From positions 23,898 through 87,897 of the forward strand of contig CAZOAZ010000024.1 in the NCBI GenBank assembly GCA_964577955.1: a DNA stretch of 64,000 nt, in the 5' to 3' direction. Origin of the DNA: CADEEX01 sp964577955. GTDB lineage: Bacteria; Acidobacteriota; Vicinamibacteria; Vicinamibacterales; CAVVIG01. Positions within the stretch are counted from its first letter, which is position 1. Each line of letters starts with the position of its first letter. Positions 52,379-60,336 of the stretch are shown in pieces. Made by a program: the position numbers and the translations under genes. Below the pieces are notes generated by a model. That model did no database searches and was not told the DNA's origin. It was given only the letters and a program-made list of their open reading frames with translations.

Positions 52379-53023
52379 CTAGAGGCTGTCGGCGGAGAGG
52401 ACGGCCGCGAGCTGCTTGATCTTGTCGGGCAGCGCCGTGTCGATGGCAATCGAGTCGTAGAATCCTTCGGTGTTCTGCGCCAGATTCATCACGATCGAGG
52501 TGATCGCCCCGTTGACTCCGCCGCGGATCACGATGCCGTGCGCGCGGCCGTTGCGCGCGACGAAGTCTTTCATGAACTTGTTGTAGGCGTCGAGGTGCCA
52601 CTCCTCGCGCGCCTGCCGCGAGTCGGTCGTCATGATCACGATCACCGGGCGCCGATCGGTGCCCTTGCGCAGGAACCGTTCATCGGCCTCGATCATGGTT
52701 TCGAGCAGCGTATTGGCCGCACCGTCCGACGTGAAACCCCGGGCTTCCTTCCGGAACTTCTCGTGGTCGAGCGTCGGCTGCAGGCGGAGATGGAATTGAC
52801 CGCCGGTGGTGACCATCAGCACTTCGGCGCTCGACGGCAGCCCGTCGGCCAGGTTGGCCAGCGCCGACCGGAACGGGTTCAACATGTTCTGGACCGCCGA
52901 ACTCGAGTCGACCAGAACCAGCACGCGCAGCAGCTTCGGCGCGGACCTCGACTGCGCGTGCGGTTCGGGGCCGGTCAGGAGAGCAGCGGCGAGGAGAACG
53001 GCGGCTGCCAGGATTCGACGCAT
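52379..53023 (-). CDS. Exported VWA-like protein
   Basis: A 214-residue protein with a signal peptide (ILAAAVLLAAALLTGPEP) followed by a von Willebrand A-type fold: VLVLVDSSSAV holds a partial MIDAS (the last Ser of D-x-S-x-S is Ala), and VIVIMTTDSRQAREEW the usual central strand. It belongs with the secreted VWA proteins abundant in Acidobacteriota. Function unknown; it may bind protein partners in the periplasm. It converges on recQ with six bases between. Confidence 0.75.
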   Translation of the reverse strand: MRRILAAAVLLAAALLTGPEPHAQSRSAPKLLRVLVLVDSSSAVQNMLNPFRSALANLADGLPSSAEVLMVTTGGQFHLRLQPTLDHEKFRKEARGFTSDGAANTLLETMIEADERFLRKGTDRRPVIVIMTTDSRQAREEWHLDAYNKFMKDFVARNGRAHGIVIRGGVNGAITSIVMNLAQNTEGFYDSIAIDTALPDKIKQLAAVLSADSL

Positions 53024-53058
53024 GGGTCGGCAGTATAGCCACGCCCTGACCGGCTGAA

Positions 53059-53478
53059 CTAGTGAATTGTGTAGGGTTCCCGCAGGAAGAACGGGGCGAT
53101 TTCCACGTCGAAATGGTCGCCGTCTTCGGTGACCATCTGATACGTCCCGTGCATGACTCCGGTCGAGGTCTTGAGCGAGCAGCCCGACGAATACTGGAAG
53201 GATTCACCGGGAGACAGGACCGGCTGGGCGCCGACCACCCCGGGCCCCTTTTTTTCTTCGGTATGACCGGTCGCGTCGGTGATGATCCAGTGTCGGCTGA
53301 TCAGTTGGACGGTTTCTTCGCCTTCGTTCGTGATGCGAACCGTATAGTGGAAGAACCAGTGGTTCTGGAACGGCTGCGAATGCTCGGAGGCGTACTGCGA
53401 CTCGACTTCAACGCGCACGTTGTTCGTGACGGCCTCGGAGGTCGACGCGTGAATCGCTCGATCTTTGGAGTGTGGCAT
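53059..53478 (-). CDS. apaG: ApaG domain protein
   Basis: A 139-residue ApaG protein, a beta-sandwich of the immunoglobulin type. It shows the family pattern: NVRVEVESQYASEHSQP, FFHYTVRITNEGEETVQLIS, RHWIITDATG, GVVGAQPVLSPGESFQYSSG and a C-terminal MHGTYQMVTEDGDHFDVEI. Role in cells is not well defined; it is linked to magnesium/cobalt resistance phenotypes in enterics. The start is taken at ATG 53478 after GGGGAC; upstream ATGs at 53511 and 53598 are possible. It diverges from the secreted protein at 53540. Confidence 0.93.
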   Translation of the reverse strand: MPHSKDRAIHASTSEAVTNNVRVEVESQYASEHSQPFQNHWFFHYTVRITNEGEETVQLISRHWIITDATGHTEEKKGPGVVGAQPVLSPGESFQYSSGCSLKTSTGVMHGTYQMVTEDGDHFDVEIAPFFLREPYTIH

Positions 53479-53539
53479 CCGGTCCCCAGCGTCGCGTAGG
53501 TCTTTTCTCATGATACACGGAACTCGGAAGGGTCCAGTC

Positions 53540-54514
53540 ATGAAGCCCAGCGCTCTTCTGCTCGGTGCGGCTCTGCTCGGCGGGGTGCCGGTCATCACGA
53601 CTGCGCAGAACGACCTGAATCAGTTCATGGAACAGGTCATGACGCGCCGCGACGACAACTGGAAGAAGCTCCAGCAGTACGTGCTCGACGAGCGGGAGAC
53701 GATCGAACTGCGTGGTCCGTCACGCACGACGCTCTGGGGTGAACGGCGCGACTACACCTGGTACATCCGCGACGGTTTCTTCGTGCGCAGCCCGGTGAAG
53801 GTGAACGGCGCGACGGTCGGCGAAGACGATCGCCGGAAGTACGAGGCCGCGTATCTGATCCGCCAGCAGAAACGCGAGAACTCCGCGCGCGGCAGCGGCA
53901 CCTCGCCGGGCCCGGCGTTGGCGCCGCCGCAAGACGATGACCCTCCAAGCGACGTTGACGGACTGATTCGACAGACGCGCCAGCCGGAATTCGTCTCCTC
54001 AGCGTACTTCCTGCGCTTCAAGTTCGACGAAGGCCGCTACGCGCTCGTCGGTCGCGAGCCGCTCGAAGGCCGCGAGACGCTTCGCATCGAGTACTACCCG
54101 AGCAAGCTCTTTGGCCCCCAGAACCGCGTGACCGTGGGTCCACAGAGCGGCCGCGGGCCAAACCGGCGCACCACGCCGCCGCGCGCCGAAGAAGCCGAGC
54201 TGACCCGGCTGATGAACAAGAACTCGAAGGTCACGCTCTGGATCGAACCGTCGTCCCATCAGATTCTGAAGTACGACTTCGACGATCTCGGCTGGGATTT
54301 CTTCCCCGCGCAGTGGCTGGTACGCATGGGCGATGCCAAGGCCGCGATGACGATGGGCGAGGCGTTCCCCGGCGTGTGGCTGCCGCGTGGTCTCGACATG
54401 CACGTCCAGGTGATGCTGGCGACCGGGCCCGTGACCTTCGACTACGGGCTCGAGTATCACGACTACCGGCAGGCGAACACGAATTCCACGCTCATCGTTC
54501 CCGACGGTCGCTGA
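53540..54514 (+). CDS. Exported protein of unknown function
   Basis: A 324-residue protein with a signal peptide (MKPSALLLGAALLGGVPVIT). The mature part is charged, with a beta-rich C-terminal half (KVTLWIEPSSHQILKYDFDD, WLPRGLDMHVQVMLATG) reminiscent of LolA/outer-membrane lipoprotein sorting folds. No catalytic motif is recognised. The start ATG 53540 follows GGAAGGG. The stop is one base before the GTG of the Omp85-type gene, so the pair is probably cotranslated and may act together at the outer membrane. Confidence 0.75.
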   Translation: MKPSALLLGAALLGGVPVITTAQNDLNQFMEQVMTRRDDNWKKLQQYVLDERETIELRGPSRTTLWGERRDYTWYIRDGFFVRSPVKVNGATVGEDDRRKYEAAYLIRQQKRENSARGSGTSPGPALAPPQDDDPPSDVDGLIRQTRQPEFVSSAYFLRFKFDEGRYALVGREPLEGRETLRIEYYPSKLFGPQNRVTVGPQSGRGPNRRTTPPRAEEAELTRLMNKNSKVTLWIEPSSHQILKYDFDDLGWDFFPAQWLVRMGDAKAAMTMGEAFPGVWLPRGLDMHVQVMLATGPVTFDYGLEYHDYRQANTNSTLIVPDGR

Positions 54515-54515
54515 G

Positions 54516-55769
54516 GTGGTCCTTTCGTTCGTGCTCATCGCGGCGCTGCTGTCGGCGCAGCCGGCCGACCGCGTCGCCGACATCCAGGTACAGGGAAACT
54601 CGCTGACGCCCGATGCCGAAGTCATTCGGCTGGCGGCCGTCGAGATCGGCATGCCCGCGGCGCCCGGGCTCGTCGACGAAGTGGCGCTGCGGCTCCGCCA
54701 GTCGCGCAAGTTCAAGCACGTGGACGTCCTGCGGCGCTTCGCCTCGATCGCCGACCCGACGCAGATTCTCATCGTCATCGTCGTCGACGAAGGTCGGGTG
54801 CAGGTGAAGCGGGACAGCGACTCGACCGCCCATGTCGAGCGCCGCCGCGGTCCGGGCTTCATGTACTTGCCGCTCTTCAACCGCGAAGACGGCTACGGTT
54901 TCACCTACGGCGTCGAGACGGCGATTCCGCGCCCGATTGGTCCGGGCAGCCGGCTCTCGTTCCCGGCGACATGGGGCGGCGAGCGCCGGGCCGGGGTGAA
55001 GCTGGAGCAGGACCTGGCCGGCATGTTCTCCCGCGCGATCGTGTTTGCCGACGTGACGCGACGGGTCAACCCGCATTACGAGGAATCCGATCTGCGGCTG
55101 CGCGTGCAGGCGCGCGGCGAACGGACGCTGACCAAGTCGCTGCGTCTGGGTGTCACCGGCGCGTGGCAGCACGTGACGTTTCAGGATCAGGACGACCGGT
55201 TCACGACGATCGGTGCGGACCTGACGTTCGACACCCGCATCGATCCGCTGCTGTCGCGCAACGCGATCTTCGCCCGTGCGGCCGTCGACGTTGTCGCGCC
55301 GCGCAGCGCCGAGACGGCGCTGCGCACCGACCTCGACGCCCGCGCCTACGTCGGGTTGCTCGGCCAAAGCGTGGTGATCGTTCGCGGGCTCCGTCAGGAT
55401 TCGACGAGCCCATTGCCGCCGTACCTGAGCCCGCTGTTTGGCGGCCTCGCGAACGTGCGCGGCTTCGAGCCCGGCGTCGCCACCGGCGACACCCTCGTCG
55501 CGGCGTCCGCCGAGTTTCGCCTGCCGCTGACCTCGCCGCTCAGCATCGGCAAGCTTGGCGTGAGCGCCTTCGTCGACACCGGCGCGATCTACGCGAAGAC
55601 GGAGCGGCTGGCGGACGTCGACCTCCAGCGCAGTTATGGCGGCGGCGTCTGGCTGTCCGCCGCGCTCTTCCGCGCCGACGTGTACGTGGCGCACGTCCAG
55701 CAGGGCACGCCCGCTTATCTGCGCGACCAGCGGACTCGCGTCCACTTCGTGACCACGCTACTTTTCTAG
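54516..55769 (+). CDS. Omp85-family outer-membrane protein with one POTRA domain
   Basis: A 417-residue protein. A signal-type N-terminus (VLSFVLIAALLSAQPA) is followed by one POTRA-like domain (about 20-95, ADIQVQGNSLTPDAEVIRLA) and a 16-strand-type barrel. Near the end FGGLANVRGFEPGV contains the Omp85 L6 motif Val-Arg-Gly-Phe. The C-terminus ends VHFVTTLLF, with the terminal Phe of BAM-recognised barrels. A single POTRA is fewer than BamA (five) or TamA (three), as in patatin-associated or small Omp85 proteins. It may export or insert the partner encoded upstream. Confidence 0.87.
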   Translation: MVLSFVLIAALLSAQPADRVADIQVQGNSLTPDAEVIRLAAVEIGMPAAPGLVDEVALRLRQSRKFKHVDVLRRFASIADPTQILIVIVVDEGRVQVKRDSDSTAHVERRRGPGFMYLPLFNREDGYGFTYGVETAIPRPIGPGSRLSFPATWGGERRAGVKLEQDLAGMFSRAIVFADVTRRVNPHYEESDLRLRVQARGERTLTKSLRLGVTGAWQHVTFQDQDDRFTTIGADLTFDTRIDPLLSRNAIFARAAVDVVAPRSAETALRTDLDARAYVGLLGQSVVIVRGLRQDSTSPLPPYLSPLFGGLANVRGFEPGVATGDTLVAASAEFRLPLTSPLSIGKLGVSAFVDTGAIYAKTERLADVDLQRSYGGGVWLSAALFRADVYVAHVQQGTPAYLRDQRTRVHFVTTLLF

Positions 55770-55785
55770 TTTGGAAGGCCGAACC

Positions 55786-56157
55786 GTGGATCCGTTGACC
55801 AGTCAGCAAGCCGTCGCCGAAAGCATTGGCGTGCCAGTCGCGCGCCGGCACATCTTTCTGTGCGCCGATCAGACGACGCCCAAGTGTTGTGAGACGGAGC
55901 GGAGCCTCGAGGCCTGGGATTATCTGAAACGCCGGCTCAAGGAGCTGGGGCTCTCCGAGCGCGGCGGGATCCTGCGAACCAAAGCCAACTGCCTGAGGAT
56001 CTGCGAAGGCGGACCGATCGCGGTCGTGTATCCCGAAGGCGCGTGGTACGGCCGCTGCGATCCACCGGTGCTCGAACGGATCATCCAGGAACACCTCATC
56101 GGCGGGCAGCTCGTGCACGAGCATCTGATCGCGGCCCATCCGCTGGACGCACGATGA
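55786..56157 (+). CDS. Thioredoxin-like 2Fe-2S ferredoxin
   Basis: A 123-residue protein with the Fe2S_thioredox pattern: HIFLCADQTTPKCC at the N-terminus, LRICEGGPIAVVYPEGAWYG and a further Cys near the C-terminus, giving the four cysteines that bind a 2Fe-2S cluster. It matches the family called (2Fe-2S) ferredoxin domain proteins, related to Aquifex ferredoxin. Start GTG 55786, seven bases after GGAAGG; TTG 55771 in frame is less likely. Its stop overlaps the ATG of the hydrolase. Confidence 0.9.
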   Translation: MDPLTSQQAVAESIGVPVARRHIFLCADQTTPKCCETERSLEAWDYLKRRLKELGLSERGGILRTKANCLRICEGGPIAVVYPEGAWYGRCDPPVLERIIQEHLIGGQLVHEHLIAAHPLDAR

Positions 56158-56825
56158 TCGAAGCACGGACGATCGCGACAGGAACGCACGGGCGGTATCT
56201 TGTCGTGCGGGCCGCTGTGCCCGCGCCGGCGGCGCCGCTGCTGATTGGGTTTCACGGCTACGCGGAAGACGCGGCAGTCCAGATGGAGCGGCTCGCAGGC
56301 ATCCCGGGTGCGGCGAACTGGACGCGTGTCTCGGTGCAAGGGCTGCATCGCTTCTACCGCGGCCGGAACACCGCGGCGCAAGTCGTCGCCAGCTGGATGA
56401 CGCGTCAGGATCGCGACCTGATGATGGCCGACAATCTCGCCTACGTGTCGGCGGTGATCGCCGAGGTCCGCGGCGGCGCCTCGGGTCCGCTGGTGTTTGC
56501 CGGTTTCTCGCAGGGCGCGGCGATGGCCTTTCGCAGTGGGGCACTCCACCGCGGCGGCGCGGACGGCGTGATCGCGTTCGGTGGCGACGTGCCGCCGGAG
56601 CTGACCGCTGCGGAGCTTCTGCGGGTGCCTGCCGTCTTGATCGGCCGCGGAAAGAATGACGAACTCTACAAACCCGAGATTCACGCCGAAGATCTGCGTC
56701 GGCTGCGTGCCGCGGGAGTGGACCTCACGTCGGCCGCACCCGATGCCGGGCACGAATGGACCGCGGTGTTCAGTGCCGCCGCCGGCGAATTCCTCGAGCG
56801 CATTCTCACCAAACGGACAGGCTGA
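56154..56825 (+). CDS. Phospholipase/carboxylesterase-family hydrolase
   Basis: A 223-residue alpha/beta hydrolase. PLLIGFHGYAEDAAVQMERL carries the oxyanion segment, VFAGFSQGAAMAFRSGALH the nucleophile Ser (GFSQG), IGRGKNDELYKPEIHAEDL the acid region, and DAGHEW the catalytic His. It resembles the YpfH/PhaC-like phospholipase-carboxylesterase group. ATG 56154 overlaps the ferredoxin stop. The stop codon itself lies inside the first palindrome of the repeat at 56815-56865. Confidence 0.87.
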   Translation: MIEARTIATGTHGRYLVVRAAVPAPAAPLLIGFHGYAEDAAVQMERLAGIPGAANWTRVSVQGLHRFYRGRNTAAQVVASWMTRQDRDLMMADNLAYVSAVIAEVRGGASGPLVFAGFSQGAAMAFRSGALHRGGADGVIAFGGDVPPELTAAELLRVPAVLIGRGKNDELYKPEIHAEDLRRLRAAGVDLTSAAPDAGHEWTAVFSAAAGEFLERILTKRTG

Positions 56826-56865
56826 AGCCTGTCCCTAACCGGTGTCCGACAGGCTGACGCCTGTC
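56815..56865. repeat. Pair of GACAGGCTGAAGCCTGTC palindromes
   Basis: GGACAGGCTGAAGCCTGTCC (56815-56834) and GACAGGCTGACGCCTGTC (56848-56865). They share the GGCTGA-x-GCC core with the palindromes at 18877-18933 but differ in the flanking pairs, and each difference is matched on the other arm. The first encloses the hydrolase stop TGA in its loop. Possible bidirectional terminator or REP-like element between convergent genes. Confidence 0.7.
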
Positions 56866-56879
56866 CCTACCGAATCGAA

Positions 56880-57566
56880 TCAGCGTGTGAGATCCAGGAT
56901 CCAGGCCGCGATGTGCTGCTGGATGTCGGCGTAGATCGCCGACTGGCTCGCGCCTGATCGCGACACCTTGAACGAGTGATCGCCGCCGCTGATGACATGG
57001 AGCAGCGGACGCGGCTCCATGCGATCCATCACCGACGTGAACTCCGGCGGTGTGCCAAACGTATCGCGGCTGCCCTGGACGATGAGCACTGGGCGCTTCA
57101 GATCCGGCAGGTGCGCGTCGCGGCGTTCGTCAGGCTTTCCCGGTGGATGCAGCGGATAGCCGAGCAACACCAGACCGGCAATCGGAAGCGCGGGATCCGC
57201 GGCGGCAATATGTGTGGCGATTCGTCCGCCCATCGACTTGCCGCCGATGAACAGCGCGTGATTGGCGGCGCCCACCCTCGCACGGACGGCGTCGACAATC
57301 GATCGATAGCAGCTGTCGAGCACGGCGCGGCGATCCGGCAGACGGCGGCTCGCCTCGGTATAGGGGAAGTTGAACGTGACGGTGAGGATGCCGAAGGCAG
57401 ACAGCGCGCGGGAGAAATCCACCATGAAGACGCTGCGTTGCCCGGCGCCCGCACCGTGGCCGAGAATCAAGGTCGCGCCGGTCGCCTGGCCCGCCGGCTC
57501 GTAGAGCAGCGCCGTGGTGGCGGCGCCGCCCTCGAGCGCGACCGAGAGTTCTTCAGGACTCTTCAC
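56880..57566 (-). CDS. Alpha/beta hydrolase (KANL3/Tex30-like)
   Basis: A 228-residue hydrolase. TLILGHGAGAGQRSVFMVDF at the N-terminus, FIGGKSMGGRIATHIAAAD with the nucleophile Ser (GKSMGG), VLIVQGSRDTFGTP with the acid Asp, and ISGGDHSFKVSRSG with the His form a complete triad. Such proteins act on small esters or are uncharacterised. The start overlaps the end of the BON gene by 14 bases, so the two are coupled on the minus strand. Confidence 0.88.
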   Translation of the reverse strand: MKSPEELSVALEGGAATTALLYEPAGQATGATLILGHGAGAGQRSVFMVDFSRALSAFGILTVTFNFPYTEASRRLPDRRAVLDSCYRSIVDAVRARVGAANHALFIGGKSMGGRIATHIAAADPALPIAGLVLLGYPLHPPGKPDERRDAHLPDLKRPVLIVQGSRDTFGTPPEFTSVMDRMEPRPLLHVISGGDHSFKVSRSGASQSAIYADIQQHIAAWILDLTR

Positions 57567-58101
57567 GCTGCGCCCTTGCCTCCGCTTCGGTCATCAAATC
57601 GTTCGTCACCGACATCACGCCGGGGATCGTCGCAAGCGATCGCGCCAGCATGCGATCGACGTCGCTCTGCACGACGCCCGACAGCCTGACCCGGCCTCGC
57701 TCGACGACGATGTGAATCGGCGGGTTGGCCATGATCGCGTAGTTCCAGAAGTTCGCATTGCCGTAGATCGCCCGCGCGATCCGGATGCGCAGCTGATCGT
57801 CCCATCCCGAGAGCGGCAGCACCTTCACGTCGTTCACGACCTTCGTAACGCCGTCGACTTTGGCGATCCGCCTGGCCAGATCGTCCCGCTTGTACGGCTG
57901 CGTCACCTGACCGCTGAGCGTGACCACGCCGTCCTGCACGTGGGCGCTGATGTCGTCGAAAATCGTGAAGTACGCATAGCGATTCACCGAACTCGCAATG
58001 TCCTTGAAGACCTGCAAATCCTTCCGCTGAGCTTCGCCGGCCAGAGCTGTCTGGCCAACGAGCGTCAAGGCGATAACCGCCAGTCCTAGAACGCGTTTCA
58101 T
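57553..58101 (-). CDS. Exported protein with two BON domains
   Basis: A 182-residue protein. Signal peptide MKRVLGLAVIALTLVGQTAL, then two BON domains (about 40-95, DISAHVQDGVVTLSGQVTQP, and 110-175, IHIVVERGRVRLSGVVQSDV). Each has the Gly-x-Val-x-Leu-x-Gly strand pattern. BON proteins bind phospholipid or protein at the envelope and help stress protection. Start ATG 58101 behind GGGAGG. Confidence 0.9.
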   Translation of the reverse strand: MKRVLGLAVIALTLVGQTALAGEAQRKDLQVFKDIASSVNRYAYFTIFDDISAHVQDGVVTLSGQVTQPYKRDDLARRIAKVDGVTKVVNDVKVLPLSGWDDQLRIRIARAIYGNANFWNYAIMANPPIHIVVERGRVRLSGVVQSDVDRMLARSLATIPGVMSVTNDLMTEAEARAQREES

Positions 58102-58172
58102 ACCGCACCTCCCGCGCTGGCAAATCCTGCCAACGGGAATGGCAAATGAAATGCCAGGCCCGGCCGCTGTGT

Positions 58173-59312
58173 TTACTGGGCGAACGCCAGTCCCAGTCCG
58201 TAAGTGATGGCGGCCTCGATGATGCCGACGAGGGTCATTTCGCCGCCGCTGGCCCACCAGGAGCGTGTGGTCACCAGTGCCTTCGAGGCGCCGACCACGA
58301 AATGCGCCGCCGTGCTGATGAGAAAGGACGCGACGACCGCCGGCATGCCCACCGTGAAGAAGAACGGGATGATCGGGATGAACCCGCCGATGGCCGTGGA
58401 CACCGTCGCCGAGATCGTCGACCGCAGCGGGTTGGGAAAGTTCTCCTCCGAGAGCCCGAGTTCCTCGCTGACCAGCGACTTGAGAAACTGCTGGGGCTCG
58501 TTCTGAAGGCGTTCGGCGAGGGCGCGCGCTTCTTCGGGCGTGAAACCCTTGAGTTGATAGATCAGCTCCAGCTCGAGCAACTCTTCGTGCGGGTCTTCTT
58601 CGATCTCGGCTCGCTCGCGGGCGACTTCGGATTCGTAGACTTCGCGGTTGGACTTCGACGCCAGGTACGCGCCGGCGCCCATCGAGAGCGCGCTGGCGAG
58701 CGTCCCGGCGAGGCCGGCGGCGAGCACGACTTCGCTGCCGCCGGTATAGCCGGCCATGCCCGAGACGATGCCGAAGACGGCGCCGAGCCCATCGTTGACG
58801 CCGTAGATCGCGTCGCCGATCCATCCGGCGCTGCGGACGTGCCACCGTTCGCGCCGCAAGATGGTGTCGAGCGCCGACCGCGGCGTCGGCGCCGGACCAC
58901 CGGACAGCGTCCGGAGAATCACGGCGTGATCGCGCTCCTCGTTCTTGGCGTCCTCGGCGATCTGTCGATCGGCCGGATCGGTCAGTCGTGACAGGAGCTC
59001 GTCGTACTCGGCTTCGGCCTGGTTCTCCTCTTGTTCGAGCCGCTGCAGGACGACGAGCGGATCCGAAATGCGCTGAAACCAGCTCAGTCCGCGTTCGACG
59101 GTCCTGGGATCCGGCGTCCGCCCGGTCGCCGCGGCGATACGCTCGGCCCACCGGGTCGCGTGACGGGCTTCCTGATCGGCCAGCCGGTTCAGGATGTTCT
59201 TGCGTTTGGCGTCCGGCTCGCGCTCGGCGAGATGCCGGTAGGTCGCGGCGGCTTCCGCTTCGCGCCGCCACATCTTCTCTACCGTTGCCAGATTGGTCTT
59301 GTCGAGGGCCAT
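58173..59312 (-). CDS. Rubrerythrin-VIT1 fusion iron transporter (MbfA-like)
   Basis: A 379-residue protein. Residues 1-140 form a ferritin-like four-helix domain with Glu/His ligands (YRHLAEREPDAKRKN, RLADQEARHATRW, EEERDHA-type at about 125). Residues 165-379 form a VIT1/CCC1 transporter with DAIYGVNDGLGAVFGIVSGM, GEMTL and several membrane helices. Fusions of this type, such as MbfA, sense and export ferrous iron. The gene is followed upstream on the same strand by a ZIP transporter, so the pair may balance metal export and import. Confidence 0.92.
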   Translation of the reverse strand: MALDKTNLATVEKMWRREAEAAATYRHLAEREPDAKRKNILNRLADQEARHATRWAERIAAATGRTPDPRTVERGLSWFQRISDPLVVLQRLEQEENQAEAEYDELLSRLTDPADRQIAEDAKNEERDHAVILRTLSGGPAPTPRSALDTILRRERWHVRSAGWIGDAIYGVNDGLGAVFGIVSGMAGYTGGSEVVLAAGLAGTLASALSMGAGAYLASKSNREVYESEVARERAEIEEDPHEELLELELIYQLKGFTPEEARALAERLQNEPQQFLKSLVSEELGLSEENFPNPLRSTISATVSTAIGGFIPIIPFFFTVGMPAVVASFLISTAAHFVVGASKALVTTRSWWASGGEMTLVGIIEAAITYGLGLAFAQ

Positions 59313-59342
59313 GGCGGTTACCGGCGAGCGCGGCGCTCGTGT

Positions 59343-60089
59343 TCAGCCGATCCAGTACTCGAAGAGCACGATGGTCCCGATCCCCGATGCGATCAGGAGC
59401 ACCTGCCGCAGCCCGCCGCGGTCGAGCTGTCCGCGATGCAGATCGGGGATGAGATCCGACATCGCAATGTACAGCAGGCTGGCCGACGAAAACGACAGGA
59501 CGTAGGGCCGGATGTCCGGAACCACGCTCACCGTCGCGAGCGCCAGGAGCGCACCGACCAGACCCGACGCGCCGGAAATCAGATTGAGAAGCAGCGTGCG
59601 CCGGCGTGAATAGCCCGAGGCCAGGAGGATTGCGACGTCGCCCACCTCCTGCGGAATCTCGTGGGCGGCCACCGCAATCGCGGTGTTGATGCCGAGCGGC
59701 ACCGAGGTCATGACCGCGGTCGCGATGATCGCGCCGTCGATGAAATTGTGAAAGCCGTCACTCAGCAGGACGAGCGGCGCGGCGGCCGCGTGCACGTGGC
59801 ATTCGTCAGTGTGGCAGTGCCTGAGGACGACAATCTTCTCGAGGATGAAGAAGACGAGGATGCCGAAGAGCAACGTCGCGAACACGCGGGACGGTGGCAG
59901 CGTTTCGAGCGCCTCGGGCAAGAGCGCCAGGAGCGCCACGCCGAGCAGCGCACCCACCGCGTAGCTGACCAGCCACGGCACCAGCCGCCGCCGGACGCTG
60001 TCTTTGAAAAGCAGGAGAGAGGAGGCGACAACCAGGCCGCCGAGACTGCCCAGGATACTGAGTCCCAGCGCGGTTGCGGTTGCGGTCAC
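59343..60089 (-). CDS. ZIP-family metal transporter
   Basis: A 248-residue inner-membrane protein with about seven helices. SDGFHNFIDGAIIATAV and VAAHEIPQEVGDVAILL carry the His/Asn/Asp and His-Glu metal ligands of transmembrane helices 4 and 5. A short loop HCHTDECHVHA is a likely metal-binding stretch. It resembles ZupT/GufA-type importers of zinc, iron or manganese. It precedes the VIT1-type gene on the same strand with 30 bases between. Confidence 0.92.
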   Translation of the reverse strand: MTATATALGLSILGSLGGLVVASSLLLFKDSVRRRLVPWLVSYAVGALLGVALLALLPEALETLPPSRVFATLLFGILVFFILEKIVVLRHCHTDECHVHAAAAPLVLLSDGFHNFIDGAIIATAVMTSVPLGINTAIAVAAHEIPQEVGDVAILLASGYSRRRTLLLNLISGASGLVGALLALATVSVVPDIRPYVLSFSSASLLYIAMSDLIPDLHRGQLDRGGLRQVLLIASGIGTIVLFEYWIG

Positions 60090-60104
60090 CGCCTCATTCT
60101 ATTC

Positions 60105-60330
60105 GGTGCGAGGTGCGCCGTGCTGGGTGCACGGTGCACCGTGCAGGTACCCGGTGCGAGGTGAGAGGTGCTGCCAGGTGCGGCGCACGACCTCCCGCAT
60201 CATCGAGTCGTGCGCCAGCGCGCGGCTTTGAATTGAGGAAATGGCGGCCGCGCGCTGTACCCAGCACCGCCCACTCTGCACCGAGCCCCTGCACCCTGCA
60301 CCGTGCACGGTGCACCCCGCACCCGCACCG
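60105..60330. repeat. GGTGCA-rich inverted-repeat element, copy 2
   Basis: The same layout as 15211-15395: a left arm of GGTGCACGGTGCA-type repeats (60105-60190), a central inverted pair CAGCGCGCGGC (60216-60226) and GCCGCGCGCTG (60247-60257) around a loop with TGAATT, and a right arm of GCACCCTGCACC-type repeats (60262-60330). No open frame in it has coding character. It separates the ZIP gene from the VWFA gene. Confidence 0.72.
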
Positions 60331-60336
60331 CAAGAT

